DNA from: Lachnospiraceae bacterium UBA3820
Lineage (GTDB): Bacteria; Bacillota; Clostridia; Lachnospirales; Lachnospiraceae
Length of the DNA stretch: 31,792 nt
Assembly (NCBI GenBank): GCA_002369325.1
Contig: DFDU01000098.1
Span: 1-31,792 of the forward strand
Direction of reading: 5' to 3'
Below the pieces are notes generated by a model. It worked only from the letters and a program-made list of their open reading frames with translations. It had not been told where the DNA came from and did not search any database. Shown piece by piece: positions 1 through 9,155 of this stretch. Positions within the stretch are counted from its first letter, which is position 1, and every line of letters starts with the position of its first letter. The position numbers and the translations under genes were made by a program.

Positions 1-918
1 ATGGAGCATATCGAGCTTGCGGGAGTTCATTCGGGTGACTCGGCATGTATCATACCTTCATTACATATATCAGAGGATAATGTTAAGACTATTAAGGAAT
101 ATACAAGAAAGATAGCAGAAGAAATGCATGTCAAGGGTCTTATGAATATGCAATATGCTATTGAAAACGGAAAGGTTTATGTACTTGAGGCAAATCCGAG
201 AGCATCTCGTACCGTACCTTTGGTTTCAAAGGTTTGTAACATACGTATGGTACCTCTTGCAACTGATATTATTACATCAGAGATTACCGGAAGACCTTCA
301 CCTGTTCCGGCACTTAAGGAAAAGCATATTCCATATTTCGGAGTTAAGGAAGCAGCATTCCCATTCAATATGTTCCAGGAGGTAGACCCTGTACTCGGAC
401 CTGAGATGCGTTCGACAGGAGAAGTACTCGGTATATCGGAACATTATGGAGAGGCCTTCTTTAAGGCACAGGAGGCTGTTCAATCAAAGCTTCCGCTTTC
501 CGGAACTGTTCTTATATCCGTTAACAGAAAGGATAAGGCAGAGGTTGTTGAAGTAGCCAAGAGCTTCGAAGCTTCCGGATTTAATATTCTTGCAACAAGC
601 GGAACCTACGATTTGATTACATCGGAAGGTGTTAAAGCCACTGTTGTTAAGAAGCTTCATGAGGGAAGACCTAATATACTTGATATGATTACAAACGGAG
701 ATATTGATCTTATTGTCAATTCACCTGTCGGTAAGGACAGCCAGTATGATGACAGTTATCTTCGTAAAGCGGCAATTAAGGCTAAGGTTCCTTATATGAC
801 TACCATAGCTGCAGCTAAGGCAACAGCAGAAGGTATAGCATATGTTAAAGCTCATAAGGATGAGAATAACAGCATAAAGTCATTACAGGCTTGGCATAGA
901 GAGATAGTTGATAAATAA
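1..918 (+). CDS. carB: Carbamoyl-phosphate synthase large subunit, C-terminal part (5' truncated by window)
   Basis: The 305 residues visible are the C-terminal part of the large subunit (family length about 1060-1070 aa), which makes carbamoyl phosphate from ammonia, bicarbonate and two ATP for pyrimidine and arginine synthesis. The first ~95 residues are the end of the second ATP-grasp domain, with the metal-binding stretch LEANPRASRTVP at residues 58-69. After a linker, the last ~140 residues form the MGS-like allosteric domain (ISVNRKDK, ILATSGTYDLI, LIVNSPVGKDS), where UMP, IMP or ornithine usually bind. The ATG at base 1 is almost certainly an internal Met, because the frame is open to the window edge and the rest of the protein is missing. 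prfC follows 57 bp later. I see no clear terminator in that gap. Confidence 0.95.
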   Translation: MEHIELAGVHSGDSACIIPSLHISEDNVKTIKEYTRKIAEEMHVKGLMNMQYAIENGKVYVLEANPRASRTVPLVSKVCNIRMVPLATDIITSEITGRPSPVPALKEKHIPYFGVKEAAFPFNMFQEVDPVLGPEMRSTGEVLGISEHYGEAFFKAQEAVQSKLPLSGTVLISVNRKDKAEVVEVAKSFEASGFNILATSGTYDLITSEGVKATVVKKLHEGRPNILDMITNGDIDLIVNSPVGKDSQYDDSYLRKAAIKAKVPYMTTIAAAKATAEGIAYVKAHKDENNSIKSLQAWHREIVDK

Positions 919-975
919 GCTGTCTTCCGTAAATAAATGATTATTTCGATACTTTTTATATAACATGGAGGCACC

Positions 976-2571
976 ATGGACGAGCAGTTAAAGCGAGAGA
1001 TAGAAAAGAGAAGAACATTTGCGATTATTTCGCATCCTGATGCGGGAAAGACAACACTTACCGAAAAGTTTTTGTTATACGGCGGTGCCATAAATACTGC
1101 CGGTTCGGTAAAGGGAAAGGCTAATTCAAAATATGCCGTTTCCGATTGGATGGAGATTGAAAAGGAAAGAGGTATTTCCGTAACCTCATCGGTTTTACAA
1201 TTTAATTATGACGGATATTGTATTAATATACTGGATACTCCGGGACATCAGGACTTTTCCGAGGATACTTATCGTACGCTTATGGCTGCGGATTCCGCCG
1301 TCATGGTTATAGATGCATCAAAGGGTGTTGAGGCACAGACAATAAAGCTTTTTAAGGTTTGTGTTATGAGACATATACCTATATTTACATTTATTAATAA
1401 AATGGATCTGGAAGCGAGAGATTCGTTTGAGCTTCTGGACGATATAGAAACAGTTCTCGGAATAAGAACCTGTCCTATTAATTGGCCTATAGGTTCAGGT
1501 AAGAGATTTAAAGGTGTTTATGACAGAAATACTAAAAAGGTTTCTATGTTTAAGGCTGTGTCCGTCGGTGGTGCCAAAGGCGCCGCCGAGACGGATTATG
1601 ATATAGAAGACGGAAAGCTTAAGGAAGAAGTCGGCGATGAACTTTATGATAAATTCATGGAGGAAATCGAGCTATTGGACGGAGCAAGTGATGAGTTTGA
1701 TCAGGAGCTTGTCGATAAAGGTGAGCTTACACCTGTATTTTTCGGTTCCGCACTTACAACCTTCGGCGTAGAGACATTTCTTGAGCATTTCCTTAATATG
1801 ACAAAATCACCGTTACCGAGAATGTCAAATGAAGGTCTTATTGAACCTATAAATGATGTGTTCTCGGGATTTGTATTTAAGATACAGGCCAATATGAATA
1901 AGGCGCATCACGACAGAATTGCGTTTATGAGAATTTCTTCCGGTAAGTTTGATGCCTCAAAGGAAGTCTATCATGTGCAAAGCGGACGAAAGATGAGACT
2001 TTCGCAGCCGCAACAGATAATGGCGCAGGACAGAAAAGTAATTGAGGAAGCATATGCCGGAGATGTTATCGGTGTATTTGATCCCGGTATATTTTCAATC
2101 GGAGATACGCTTTGTACACCGGGAAATAAGTTTGAATATGAAGGAATACCGACATTTGCACCGGAGCATTTTTGCAGACTGGTTCATCTTGATTCGATGA
2201 AGAGAAAACAGTTTATGAAGGGTGTTACGCAGATAGCTCAGGAGGGTGCGATTCAGATGTTCCAGGACTATACACTCGGAATGTCCGAAATCATAGTAGG
2301 AGTTGTCGGTGTTCTTCAATTTGATGTATTAAAATACAGACTGGAAAATGAATACGGTTGTGACATCAGACTTGAACCGTTGCCATATAACTATATAAGA
2401 TGGGTTAAAGATAGAACCACTGATTTAAATAAGATAAGCAGAATCAGTGATTGTAAGAGAGTTAAGGATATGAAAGATAATCCGCTTTTGCTTTTTGCAA
2501 ATGAGTGGTCTATCAGACTTTTGCTGGAACATAATGAGGGGTTGGAGCTTGAGGAGTTCCGCAAAAACTAG
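976..2571 (+). CDS. prfC: Peptide chain release factor 3 (RF3), translational GTPase
   Basis: A 531-aa GTPase of full family length that recycles RF1/RF2 from the ribosome after termination. Visible GTPase motifs are the P-loop HPDAGKTTLTE (about residues 20-30), the switch-I region around GISVTSSVLQF, the G3 motif DTPGHQDFSEDTYRTL, the G4 motif NKMD and a G5-like FGSAL. The order and the RF3-style switch-II (HQDFSEDTYRTL) separate it from EF-G, LepA and TypA. The ATG at 976 has a GGAGG ribosome binding site ending 5 bases upstream. The stop lies 18 bp before the next gene, which suggests co-transcription with the tubulin-like gene, although no functional link is known. Confidence 0.95.
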   Translation: MDEQLKREIEKRRTFAIISHPDAGKTTLTEKFLLYGGAINTAGSVKGKANSKYAVSDWMEIEKERGISVTSSVLQFNYDGYCINILDTPGHQDFSEDTYRTLMAADSAVMVIDASKGVEAQTIKLFKVCVMRHIPIFTFINKMDLEARDSFELLDDIETVLGIRTCPINWPIGSGKRFKGVYDRNTKKVSMFKAVSVGGAKGAAETDYDIEDGKLKEEVGDELYDKFMEEIELLDGASDEFDQELVDKGELTPVFFGSALTTFGVETFLEHFLNMTKSPLPRMSNEGLIEPINDVFSGFVFKIQANMNKAHHDRIAFMRISSGKFDASKEVYHVQSGRKMRLSQPQQIMAQDRKVIEEAYAGDVIGVFDPGIFSIGDTLCTPGNKFEYEGIPTFAPEHFCRLVHLDSMKRKQFMKGVTQIAQEGAIQMFQDYTLGMSEIIVGVVGVLQFDVLKYRLENEYGCDIRLEPLPYNYIRWVKDRTTDLNKISRISDCKRVKDMKDNPLLLFANEWSIRLLLEHNEGLELEEFRKN

Positions 2572-2589
2572 TGGGAGGAGCAGGTAAAA

Positions 2590-5115
2590 ATGATTTTAAT
2601 TGATACTCAAAAAGAAGAATTTTCGAAGTTGAAGGATATTAAGGTCTTTGGTAAAGATGATGAGGAGCAAACCTTTAACCGGGATTTACTTATTATAGGT
2701 CTTGGTGGAACAGGTTGTAAGGTACTTACATCAATAAAGGGTATGATCAGTGAAGATGTTACTGCTGATGATAATATTAATCTTCTTTATATTGATTCGG
2801 ATATTCAGTCTATGCAGGCTACCATTGAGGACAGTAAGCAGGGGATAGGGCTTAATGCACTTGAGGTTATGAGTATTTACAGACCGAACCTTGAAACCAT
2901 TCTTTCAAAAGGAATTAATAATAATCCGGTTCATCCGAATCTTGCAAACTGGATGAAGAGTGATTTCCCGGATATGGATATAGGAATTGACGGTGCAAAA
3001 GGAAACCGTCAGCTTGGTCGTCTTATGTTTTCAAATGCTTATGAGGATATAAGAATTCTTTTGTTTGAAAAAATTGAGGAAATATATAACAGATCAGAAA
3101 ACGGAAAGCTTGATATTATTATTGTATCAAGTGTTTCCGGAGGAACCGGAAGCGGTATTATTTCAGATCTTGCTTATAATATTAAAGCATTCGGTAAGTC
3201 AAAGAGACTTAAGGACTATCGTGTCGGTGCATGTCTTCTTACTCCGGATGTTATGTTTGCAAACAGATTTATCTCGGACAATACTGAGCTTAAGAACCTT
3301 CTTAATGCTAACGGTTATGCGACCTTAAAAGAGATTGATTATTTCATGCGAATCACTACAAGGGATGAAGCATATTCGTTTGAGAGCACGACACATAGGC
3401 TTTCGATGAAGGAAAATATCTTTGATTCCTGTATGATAGTAACCGGAAAGCAGGATGATCAGGGCTATCTTCCTGAAAGTGTTATTTACAGTGATGTGGC
3501 ATATTTTATTTCAATGCTTTCAAAAAACAAGTTTGTGGGAAACGAGAAAGCTATAGAAGAAAGAAAGCTTTTAAGAGATGCTTTCTTTGCAAAAGAGGGG
3601 TCCGGATATTATAAGATATTTAACGAATCCGATTACAGAGTGCCTGTAAGGGAAATAGAAAATATTTGCGAGTATGAGGTTTTTGCGGAAGCTGATAAGA
3701 GACTGCATACTCTTGAAAATATGGACGAAATTATTGAAAATGATTTAAAGAATACATTGGTTGAACTTAACAGCTTCCTTGAGGGAAAACCGGGAGAACC
3801 GATAAATCTTGACGTTAAGGGACTTGTTAATGTTACACAGCTTATAAAACCGGATTATAAGTCGATAAAGAAAAAACAGGATACATTAAGAACATCCATG
3901 CCAAGACAGCTTTCGGATGTTGAAAAAAATATCCCGAGCATCATTAAGCAGGTTAAAAATAAGGTTACTGCCGACTTAGATAGACTTATATCCAAGTATA
4001 TGAAGGAATACGGACCGTTTATTACTATTGAAATGATCGGATCGGCCGGATTTGCAGGAAGAGATGTTGACGGTGGTATAATAGCAAAGATAAGAAATCT
4101 TGAGCAAAAGCTCGGAACATATCAACCTACAGCAGAGTTTAGCAGAATCATAGAATCCATAAGGGATATTGTTGCGAAGAGATTCTTTACATTTCCATCG
4201 GCCAAGCGTGAAACCGAAAACGGTTATTATGATGCTTGTATAAAGGAAACATATGCTACCGAAAGAAATATGATTATTGATGGTATAAGCGATCAGGATC
4301 TTTTCGGAGATATTATAAGAATTTTAAGACAGAAATCCGAACGTTTAAATGATATATATGCTCAATTCGGAGAGGATTTGTCTGTTGCAATCGAAGATCT
4401 TTCCAAGAGAGGAAATAAGGTTATCGGATATACTCTTAAGGGTGCGGCAAGACATGAATTCCTTCCTTCCGATTATGTGACCGATGCAAGAATTGATGAA
4501 TTAAGAAAAGGAATCATCGATCTTATGGTTGAACATGAAGCGGATATTGATAATTCGAGACCGGTTCCTGTTAAGGATATAATGGAAAGAATTTACAGAA
4601 ATATTTTTGTCAGCATCGGTGTATATGCGCCTGAGAAGCTTATTTTGGTTGCTTTTGCAAAGGATAAGCCGTCACTTCAGGAAACAAATATTATGTTTGT
4701 ATCAGCTACAAATGAGGCACGTGATGAAATTATGAAGGATGCCGCCAAGGTATTTGTTGAAGGCTTGAGTGCAAAATCAGAAAAGAAGAAGATGTGTGTA
4801 TTAAAGGAAGGCTCAGAGGAAAAAGTAATAAATAAGAGGTTTATTTCGCTTCCGGCTGCCATGCCGCATTTTTCCGAAGCAGTAAGAGATATTCTTATTT
4901 CGGAACCGTATAATACGCCTGAGGATACCATTGCATTCAACCATGGTGAGATAGAAATTTCTATCGATGATATACTTGCGGGAGTTCCATTATCTCTTGT
5001 TGAGTGTACAAAAGAACTTCAGGAAGCATATAATATGGTTGACAGGGAGAATTATTTCGGACTTCACATAGATGAGGTTAACAAAGATATGTTTGCATAT
5101 CCGGATATATGCTGA
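2590..5115 (+). CDS. Large tubulin/FtsZ-superfamily protein (Tubulin_2-like)
   Basis: An 841-aa cytoplasmic protein with no signal peptide or membrane segment. The N-terminal third looks like a tubulin-type nucleotide-binding fold: a glycine-rich strand-loop (IIGLGGTGCKVL, residues 35-46), an acidic strand end (LLYIDSD, 65-71), a second Gly-rich loop (GAKGNRQLGR, 135-144), then the tubulin signature SGGTGSG (183-189) and an Asn-rich helix start (NLLNANGYATL, 236-246). These resemble the Pfam Tubulin_2 family, not FtsZ itself, which is about 350-400 aa. The remaining ~500 residues are charged and helical, with no motif I recognise. A GGGAGGAG ribosome binding site precedes ATG 2590. Its neighbours are prfC (18 bp upstream) and a 72-aa leader-like peptide (74 bp downstream). 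GTP binding is inferred from motifs; polymerisation and role are unknown. Confidence 0.8.
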   Translation: MILIDTQKEEFSKLKDIKVFGKDDEEQTFNRDLLIIGLGGTGCKVLTSIKGMISEDVTADDNINLLYIDSDIQSMQATIEDSKQGIGLNALEVMSIYRPNLETILSKGINNNPVHPNLANWMKSDFPDMDIGIDGAKGNRQLGRLMFSNAYEDIRILLFEKIEEIYNRSENGKLDIIIVSSVSGGTGSGIISDLAYNIKAFGKSKRLKDYRVGACLLTPDVMFANRFISDNTELKNLLNANGYATLKEIDYFMRITTRDEAYSFESTTHRLSMKENIFDSCMIVTGKQDDQGYLPESVIYSDVAYFISMLSKNKFVGNEKAIEERKLLRDAFFAKEGSGYYKIFNESDYRVPVREIENICEYEVFAEADKRLHTLENMDEIIENDLKNTLVELNSFLEGKPGEPINLDVKGLVNVTQLIKPDYKSIKKKQDTLRTSMPRQLSDVEKNIPSIIKQVKNKVTADLDRLISKYMKEYGPFITIEMIGSAGFAGRDVDGGIIAKIRNLEQKLGTYQPTAEFSRIIESIRDIVAKRFFTFPSAKRETENGYYDACIKETYATERNMIIDGISDQDLFGDIIRILRQKSERLNDIYAQFGEDLSVAIEDLSKRGNKVIGYTLKGAARHEFLPSDYVTDARIDELRKGIIDLMVEHEADIDNSRPVPVKDIMERIYRNIFVSIGVYAPEKLILVAFAKDKPSLQETNIMFVSATNEARDEIMKDAAKVFVEGLSAKSEKKKMCVLKEGSEEKVINKRFISLPAAMPHFSEAVRDILISEPYNTPEDTIAFNHGEIEISIDDILAGVPLSLVECTKELQEAYNMVDRENYFGLHIDEVNKDMFAYPDIC

Positions 5116-5189
5116 TATTTCAGTGCTTTTTCGGATTAAGCAGCATGAATGCTGTATCATAAATAGAAAAAAACGAGGAGGATAAAAAT

Positions 5190-5408
5190 ATGGATATTAA
5201 GGATCAAATTACAAAGATTGTTGACAAGGTAAAAAATGATAAGGATTTTGAAAAAGATTTTAAGTCAAATCCTGAGAAGGCTATTGAAAAGGTTGCAGGA
5301 ATTGATATACCTGACGGAATGCTTGATAAGGTTGTTACCGGTGTTCAGGCTAAGTTTAGTGCAGGTAAGGCTGCGGATGCTCTTGGTTCTTTAAAGAAAA
5401 TGCTTTAA
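5190..5408 (+). CDS. Small acidic/lysine-rich protein resembling a Nif11/NHLP leader peptide
   Basis: A 72-aa protein with a near-ideal ribosome binding site (GAGGAGGA, 7 bases before ATG). It is highly charged with no Cys. It starts with a helical segment containing KNDKDFEKDFKSNPEKAI (residues 16-33), followed by GIDIPDGMLDKVVTGV and a short C-terminal helix. The pattern 'K(D/N)PE-KA-(I/L)EK...G(I/V)-(D/L)-(I/L)P' is the one seen in Nif11-type and nitrile-hydratase-like leader peptides, from which RiPP precursors and free-standing homologues derive. No core peptide follows the leader-like part and no maturase, lanthionine synthetase or transporter is nearby, so a RiPP role is not supported. 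The gene sits between the tubulin-like gene and trkA. A free-standing protein of unknown function is the safest reading. Confidence 0.75.
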   Translation: MDIKDQITKIVDKVKNDKDFEKDFKSNPEKAIEKVAGIDIPDGMLDKVVTGVQAKFSAGKAADALGSLKKML

Positions 5409-5443
5409 TGAAAGAGTTTTTGTTTTAATAATGGGAGAAAGTT

Positions 5444-6826
5444 ATGGAAAATCCGTTTAAGAAAAACAGAGGATTAAAAATAATTATAGTCGGTTGCGGC
5501 AAGGTTGGTACTACTCTTGTTGAGAAGCTGGTTCAGGAGAAGCATGATATAACCGTAATAGATACGGACGGAGATCTGGTTGACAGAGTTTCGGAAACTT
5601 ATGACGTTATGGGCGTTGCCGGAAACGGTTCCAGTTATAAGGTTTTGCTTGAAGCTGGAATAAATGAGACGGACATACTTATTGCTGTTACCGAGTCTGA
5701 TGAGCTTAATATGCTTTGTTGTACCATTGCTAATCAGGTTGGTCATTGTGCCACCATAGCAAGAGTGAGAAATCCTGATTACAGTGATGAGCTTGCTTAC
5801 TTAAGATCAAAACTTGGTATATCGCGTATTATAAATCCTGAGCTTGAAACGGCAAGAGAGATAGCAAGATTGCTTCGCCTTCCTATGGCACAGGAGATAA
5901 ATGCATTTACTAAGGGTCATGCGGAGCTTATAAAGTTTAAACTTCCTGACGGAAATGTTCTTGACGGTGCACGTATATCTGACGTTAGAGGATACAATTC
6001 CGAGCTCCTTGTATGCGGTGTCGAAAGAAACGGTGAGCTTGTAATTCCTGACGGTTCATTTGTTTTACGCGGTCAGGACTATTTAACATTTCTTGCAACC
6101 CCGATTAATACACAAAATTTCTTTAAGAAGATAGATATAGATACTCATCAGGTTAAGAATTGTATGATAATCGGAGGTGGAAAATCTTCATATTATCTTG
6201 GTAAGATGCTAACCGAAATGAATATCGATGTTAAAATTATCGAGATAAATATGAAGAGGTGTGAAGAGTTAAGTGCACTTATTCCAAAGGCATTGATTAT
6301 ATGCGGTGACGGAACGGATGAATCTGTACTTCGTGAATCGGGTATTGAGGAAGCTGATTCAGTAGTACCTCTTACAGGTCTTGATGAGGAGAATATTTTA
6401 ATTACCTTATTTGCAAGACAATTTACTTCGGCAAAGGTAATTACAAAGATAAAGAGAAGTTCGTTCCATGATGTAATTGATAATCTTGATATGGGAAGCA
6501 TTCTTTATCCGAGATATATGACCTCTGAGACGATTATCGGACATGTACGTGCTACGCAAAACGGAATAGGAAGCAATATTGAAGTGCTTTATCATATATT
6601 TGATAACAAGGCAGAGGCTATTGAGTTTAATACCGAAGGAAATTCGCCGGTTATCGGTAAGCCTATTATGGAGCTAAAGCTTAAGGATAATCTCCTTATT
6701 GCCTGCATTAACAGAAACGGTAAGATTATTATTCCTAAAGGTAGTGATATCATTCAGGAAAATGATAAGGTTGTTATAGTTACCGCACATTCAGGCTTTA
6801 AGGATTTGAAAGATATTCTGAAGTGA
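5444..6826 (+). CDS. trkA: Trk/Ktr potassium uptake regulatory subunit TrkA
   Basis: A 460-aa peripheral membrane protein that binds nucleotides (NAD(H)/ATP) and gates the TrkH potassium channel. It has the classic duplicated layout: an N-terminal Rossmann RCK domain (IIIVGCGKVGTTLVEKL with the acidic strand end VIDTD, about residues 12-42), a TrkA_C domain, a second, more diverged Rossmann domain (MIIGGGKSSYYLGKML, about 244-259) and a second TrkA_C domain at the end (IIPKGSDIIQENDKVVIV). The length matches the E. coli-type duplicated TrkA (458 aa) and not the single-RCK KtrA (~220 aa). GGGAGAAAG lies just upstream of ATG 5444. trkH follows after 29 bp, so the two are very probably one operon. 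Confidence 0.95.
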   Translation: MENPFKKNRGLKIIIVGCGKVGTTLVEKLVQEKHDITVIDTDGDLVDRVSETYDVMGVAGNGSSYKVLLEAGINETDILIAVTESDELNMLCCTIANQVGHCATIARVRNPDYSDELAYLRSKLGISRIINPELETAREIARLLRLPMAQEINAFTKGHAELIKFKLPDGNVLDGARISDVRGYNSELLVCGVERNGELVIPDGSFVLRGQDYLTFLATPINTQNFFKKIDIDTHQVKNCMIIGGGKSSYYLGKMLTEMNIDVKIIEINMKRCEELSALIPKALIICGDGTDESVLRESGIEEADSVVPLTGLDEENILITLFARQFTSAKVITKIKRSSFHDVIDNLDMGSILYPRYMTSETIIGHVRATQNGIGSNIEVLYHIFDNKAEAIEFNTEGNSPVIGKPIMELKLKDNLLIACINRNGKIIIPKGSDIIQENDKVVIVTAHSGFKDLKDILK

Positions 6827-6855
6827 TTATTACGTATGAGTAGAGGATTTTTATA

Positions 6856-8307
6856 ATGAATTACGGCGTTGTAATATATGTATTAGGATGGATTATGGAT
6901 ATTGAGGCAGCATGTATGATGCTGCCTTGTCTTGTCGCTGTTATATATGGTGAGCGTGAAGGCTTTAGTTTTTTGTATATAGCTATGGCGGCTCTCCTTT
7001 TAGGTACGATTATAATTTTGAAAAAACCCAAGGATATGAAATTTTATCTTAAAGAGGGTTTTGTTACAACCGCATTAAGCTGGATAATTCTTTCGGTTGT
7101 GGGAGCATTACCTTTTGTTTTAAACGAAGATATACCTAATTTTACAAATGCATTGTTTGAAACCGTTTCCGGTTTTACAACAACAGGTTCAACTCTGATA
7201 TCAGATGTAGAAGCTCTTTCACATGCATCATTGTTCTGGAGAAGCTTTACGCACTGGATAGGCGGAATGGGAGTACTTGTTTTCCTTCTTGCGATTTTAC
7301 CAATGGCAGGTGGCTCAAATATGAACCTTATGAAGGCGGAAAGCCCGGGACCTTCGGTCGGAAAGCTTGTACCGAAGGTTAGAGATACGGCATTTTACCT
7401 TTATGCAATATATTTTGTAATGACGGTTATTGAAGTTATATTGCTTTTATTTGGAGGTATGAATCCTTTTGAGTCATTAACCATATCCTTTGGTACGGCC
7501 GGTACGGGTGGTTTGAGTATCTGGAATGACAGTATAGCCGGCTGTACGGTATACCAGCAGTGGGTAATTGGTATATTTATGGTACTTTTCGGAGTTAATT
7601 TTACGTTTTATTTTCTTCTTGTTTCAGGAAGAATTAAACAGGCTTTTAAAATCGAAGAGGTTAGGATATATCTTGCGATAATTATATTTGCGGTTGTTAC
7701 GATTGCCATAAATATCTATGATAAGATAGGTTCGATCGGTGGAACAATAAGACACTCGTTTTTTCAGGTTGGTTCAATTATTACGACAACGGGTTACGGA
7801 ACAATGGATTTTGATCAATGGCCTGCCTATTCAAAGACTGTCCTTGTTATGCTCATGTTTGTCGGAGCATGTGCAGGCAGTACCGGTGGAGGAATTAAGG
7901 TTTCACGTTTTATAGTTGCTTCAAAGACTGTGAAAAAGGAAATAGTATCCTTCCTTTTCCCAAAGAGTGTTAAGAAGATAAAGATGGAAGATAAGGTTAT
8001 AGGGCATGAAACTCTCCGATCAATAAATGTCTATTTTATGACTTATATGATGATTTTTGCTATTTCTTTACTTCTGGTTTCTTTGGAAAATAAGGATATG
8101 ACATCTAATTTTACGGCGGTTGCCGCAACCTTTAACAATATTGGACCGGGACTCAGTCAGGTAGGACCGACACATACCTTTGAGGCGTATTCGGCTTTTT
8201 CAAAATATGTATTTATGTTTGATATGCTGGCGGGAAGATTGGAGTTGTTTCCGATTCTTTTGCTTTTCTCTCCGTCTGTATGGAAGAGAAAAAAGAAAGT
8301 TGCATAA
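6856..8307 (+). CDS. trkH: Potassium uptake protein TrkH (channel subunit)
   Basis: A 483-aa polytopic membrane protein, the potassium-translocating subunit of Trk. Four pore-loop regions can be recognised: TVSGFTTTGSTL, SFGTAGTGGLSIW, SIITTTGYGTMDFDQWP and TFNNIGPGLSQVGPT; each contributes a selectivity-filter glycine. The TrkH signatures SFTHWIGGMGVLVF and GACAGSTGGGIKVSR are also present, as is the family length of about 480 aa. The protein ends with the TrkH-like 'MLAGRLELFPILLLF' followed by a basic tail. It is co-directional with trkA, and a strong rho-independent terminator starts 7 bp after the stop, so the trk operon ends here. Confidence 0.95.
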   Translation: MNYGVVIYVLGWIMDIEAACMMLPCLVAVIYGEREGFSFLYIAMAALLLGTIIILKKPKDMKFYLKEGFVTTALSWIILSVVGALPFVLNEDIPNFTNALFETVSGFTTTGSTLISDVEALSHASLFWRSFTHWIGGMGVLVFLLAILPMAGGSNMNLMKAESPGPSVGKLVPKVRDTAFYLYAIYFVMTVIEVILLLFGGMNPFESLTISFGTAGTGGLSIWNDSIAGCTVYQQWVIGIFMVLFGVNFTFYFLLVSGRIKQAFKIEEVRIYLAIIIFAVVTIAINIYDKIGSIGGTIRHSFFQVGSIITTTGYGTMDFDQWPAYSKTVLVMLMFVGACAGSTGGGIKVSRFIVASKTVKKEIVSFLFPKSVKKIKMEDKVIGHETLRSINVYFMTYMMIFAISLLLVSLENKDMTSNFTAVAATFNNIGPGLSQVGPTHTFEAYSAFSKYVFMFDMLAGRLELFPILLLFSPSVWKRKKKVA

Positions 8308-8313
8308 TTTTAT

Positions 8314-8346
8314 GAGCAGGAAAATTCCTTTTCCTGCTCGTTTTTT
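8314..8346 (+). terminator. Rho-independent terminator of the trkA-trkH operon
   Basis: A perfect 11-bp stem (GAGCAGGAAAA at 8314-8324 with TTTTCCTGCTC at 8329-8339) with a 4-base loop, followed after one G by six T residues. It lies just after the trkH stop and upstream of the convergent sigE. The opposite strand has no good T tract, so it probably works on the plus strand only. Confidence 0.92.
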
Positions 8347-8408
8347 AATATGTCTTTATTAAAATTAGTCTATATCTGATTTTCGGATTATTTTTAATTC
8401 AAAGATTT

Positions 8409-9140
8409 TTATCCGAGTCGTATTATTTCTCTTTTTAATCTTCTTATTATCTTTTTTTCAAGCCTTGATATATATGACTGTGATATTCCCAGCAAATCAG
8501 CAACCTCTTTTTGTGTCATTTCCTCATCATTTCTGCCGATTCCGAAACGAAGCTCGATTATGGTTCTTTCTCGATCGGATAATATTTCAAGAGCCTGCTC
8601 CAAAAGATTTTTATCTACCTCATCCTCAATATCCTTATAAATTACGTCATCATCGGTTCCCAGAATATCGGATAATAAAAGTTCGTTTCCGTCCCAATCG
8701 ACATTTAGCGGTTCATCAATGGAAACTTCAGTCTTTGTACGCGAATTACGTCTAAGATGCATAAGTATTTCATTTTCTATGCATCTTGAAGCATAGGTTG
8801 CAAGCTTTATATTTTTGTCGGTTTTAAATGTGTTTATTGCTTTTATCAATCCTATTGTGCCTATTGAGATAAGGTCCTCAACGCCGACTCCCGTATTATC
8901 GAATTTTTTTGCTATGTAAACAACAAGTCTTAAGTTGTGTTCAATTAAGGTTTTTTTTATTTCCATATCATCATTTGTTGTGAGCTGCTCAAGTAAATCC
9001 GACTCTTCTTCCGATGAAAGCGGAGGAGGAAGTATTTCGGCACCTCCGATATAATGAACCTCATTTTTTGGAAATAGTATAAAATTTGCAAAGCTTTTAA
9101 TATTGAAGCTGAATTTGTTATTGCTTATTACGCTAATCAT
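8409..9140 (-). CDS. sigE: Sporulation sigma factor SigE (pro-sigma-E)
   Basis: A 243-aa sigma-70-family factor, the early mother-cell sigma of sporulation. Region 2 contains NLRLVVYIAKKFDNTGVGVE and LISIGTIGLIKAINTF with the -10-recognition stretch LATYASRCIENEILM. Region 4 contains LSDRERTIIELRFGIG and the helix-turn-helix TQKEVADLLGISQSYISRLE. The span EVSIDEPLNVDWDGNELLL is characteristic of SigE, not SigK, SigF or SigG. The mature factor should begin near HYIGGAEILPPPLS (residues 29-42). The ~28 residues before it (FSFNIKSFANFILFP, amphipathic and hydrophobic) match the inhibitory pro-sequence cut off by SpoIIGA. The ATG has an AGAGGAG site. It lies 15 bp downstream of spoIIGA, the classical spoIIG operon. 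Confidence 0.95.
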   Translation of the reverse strand: MISVISNNKFSFNIKSFANFILFPKNEVHYIGGAEILPPPLSSEEESDLLEQLTTNDDMEIKKTLIEHNLRLVVYIAKKFDNTGVGVEDLISIGTIGLIKAINTFKTDKNIKLATYASRCIENEILMHLRRNSRTKTEVSIDEPLNVDWDGNELLLSDILGTDDDVIYKDIEDEVDKNLLEQALEILSDRERTIIELRFGIGRNDEEMTQKEVADLLGISQSYISRLEKKIIRRLKREIIRLG

Positions 9141-9155
9141 TTGAATAACTCCTCT

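Noticed and set aside
919..975. Terminator between carB and prfC
   Set aside because: An AAATAA/TTATTT pairing exists but is all A-T, short and not followed by a clean T tract.
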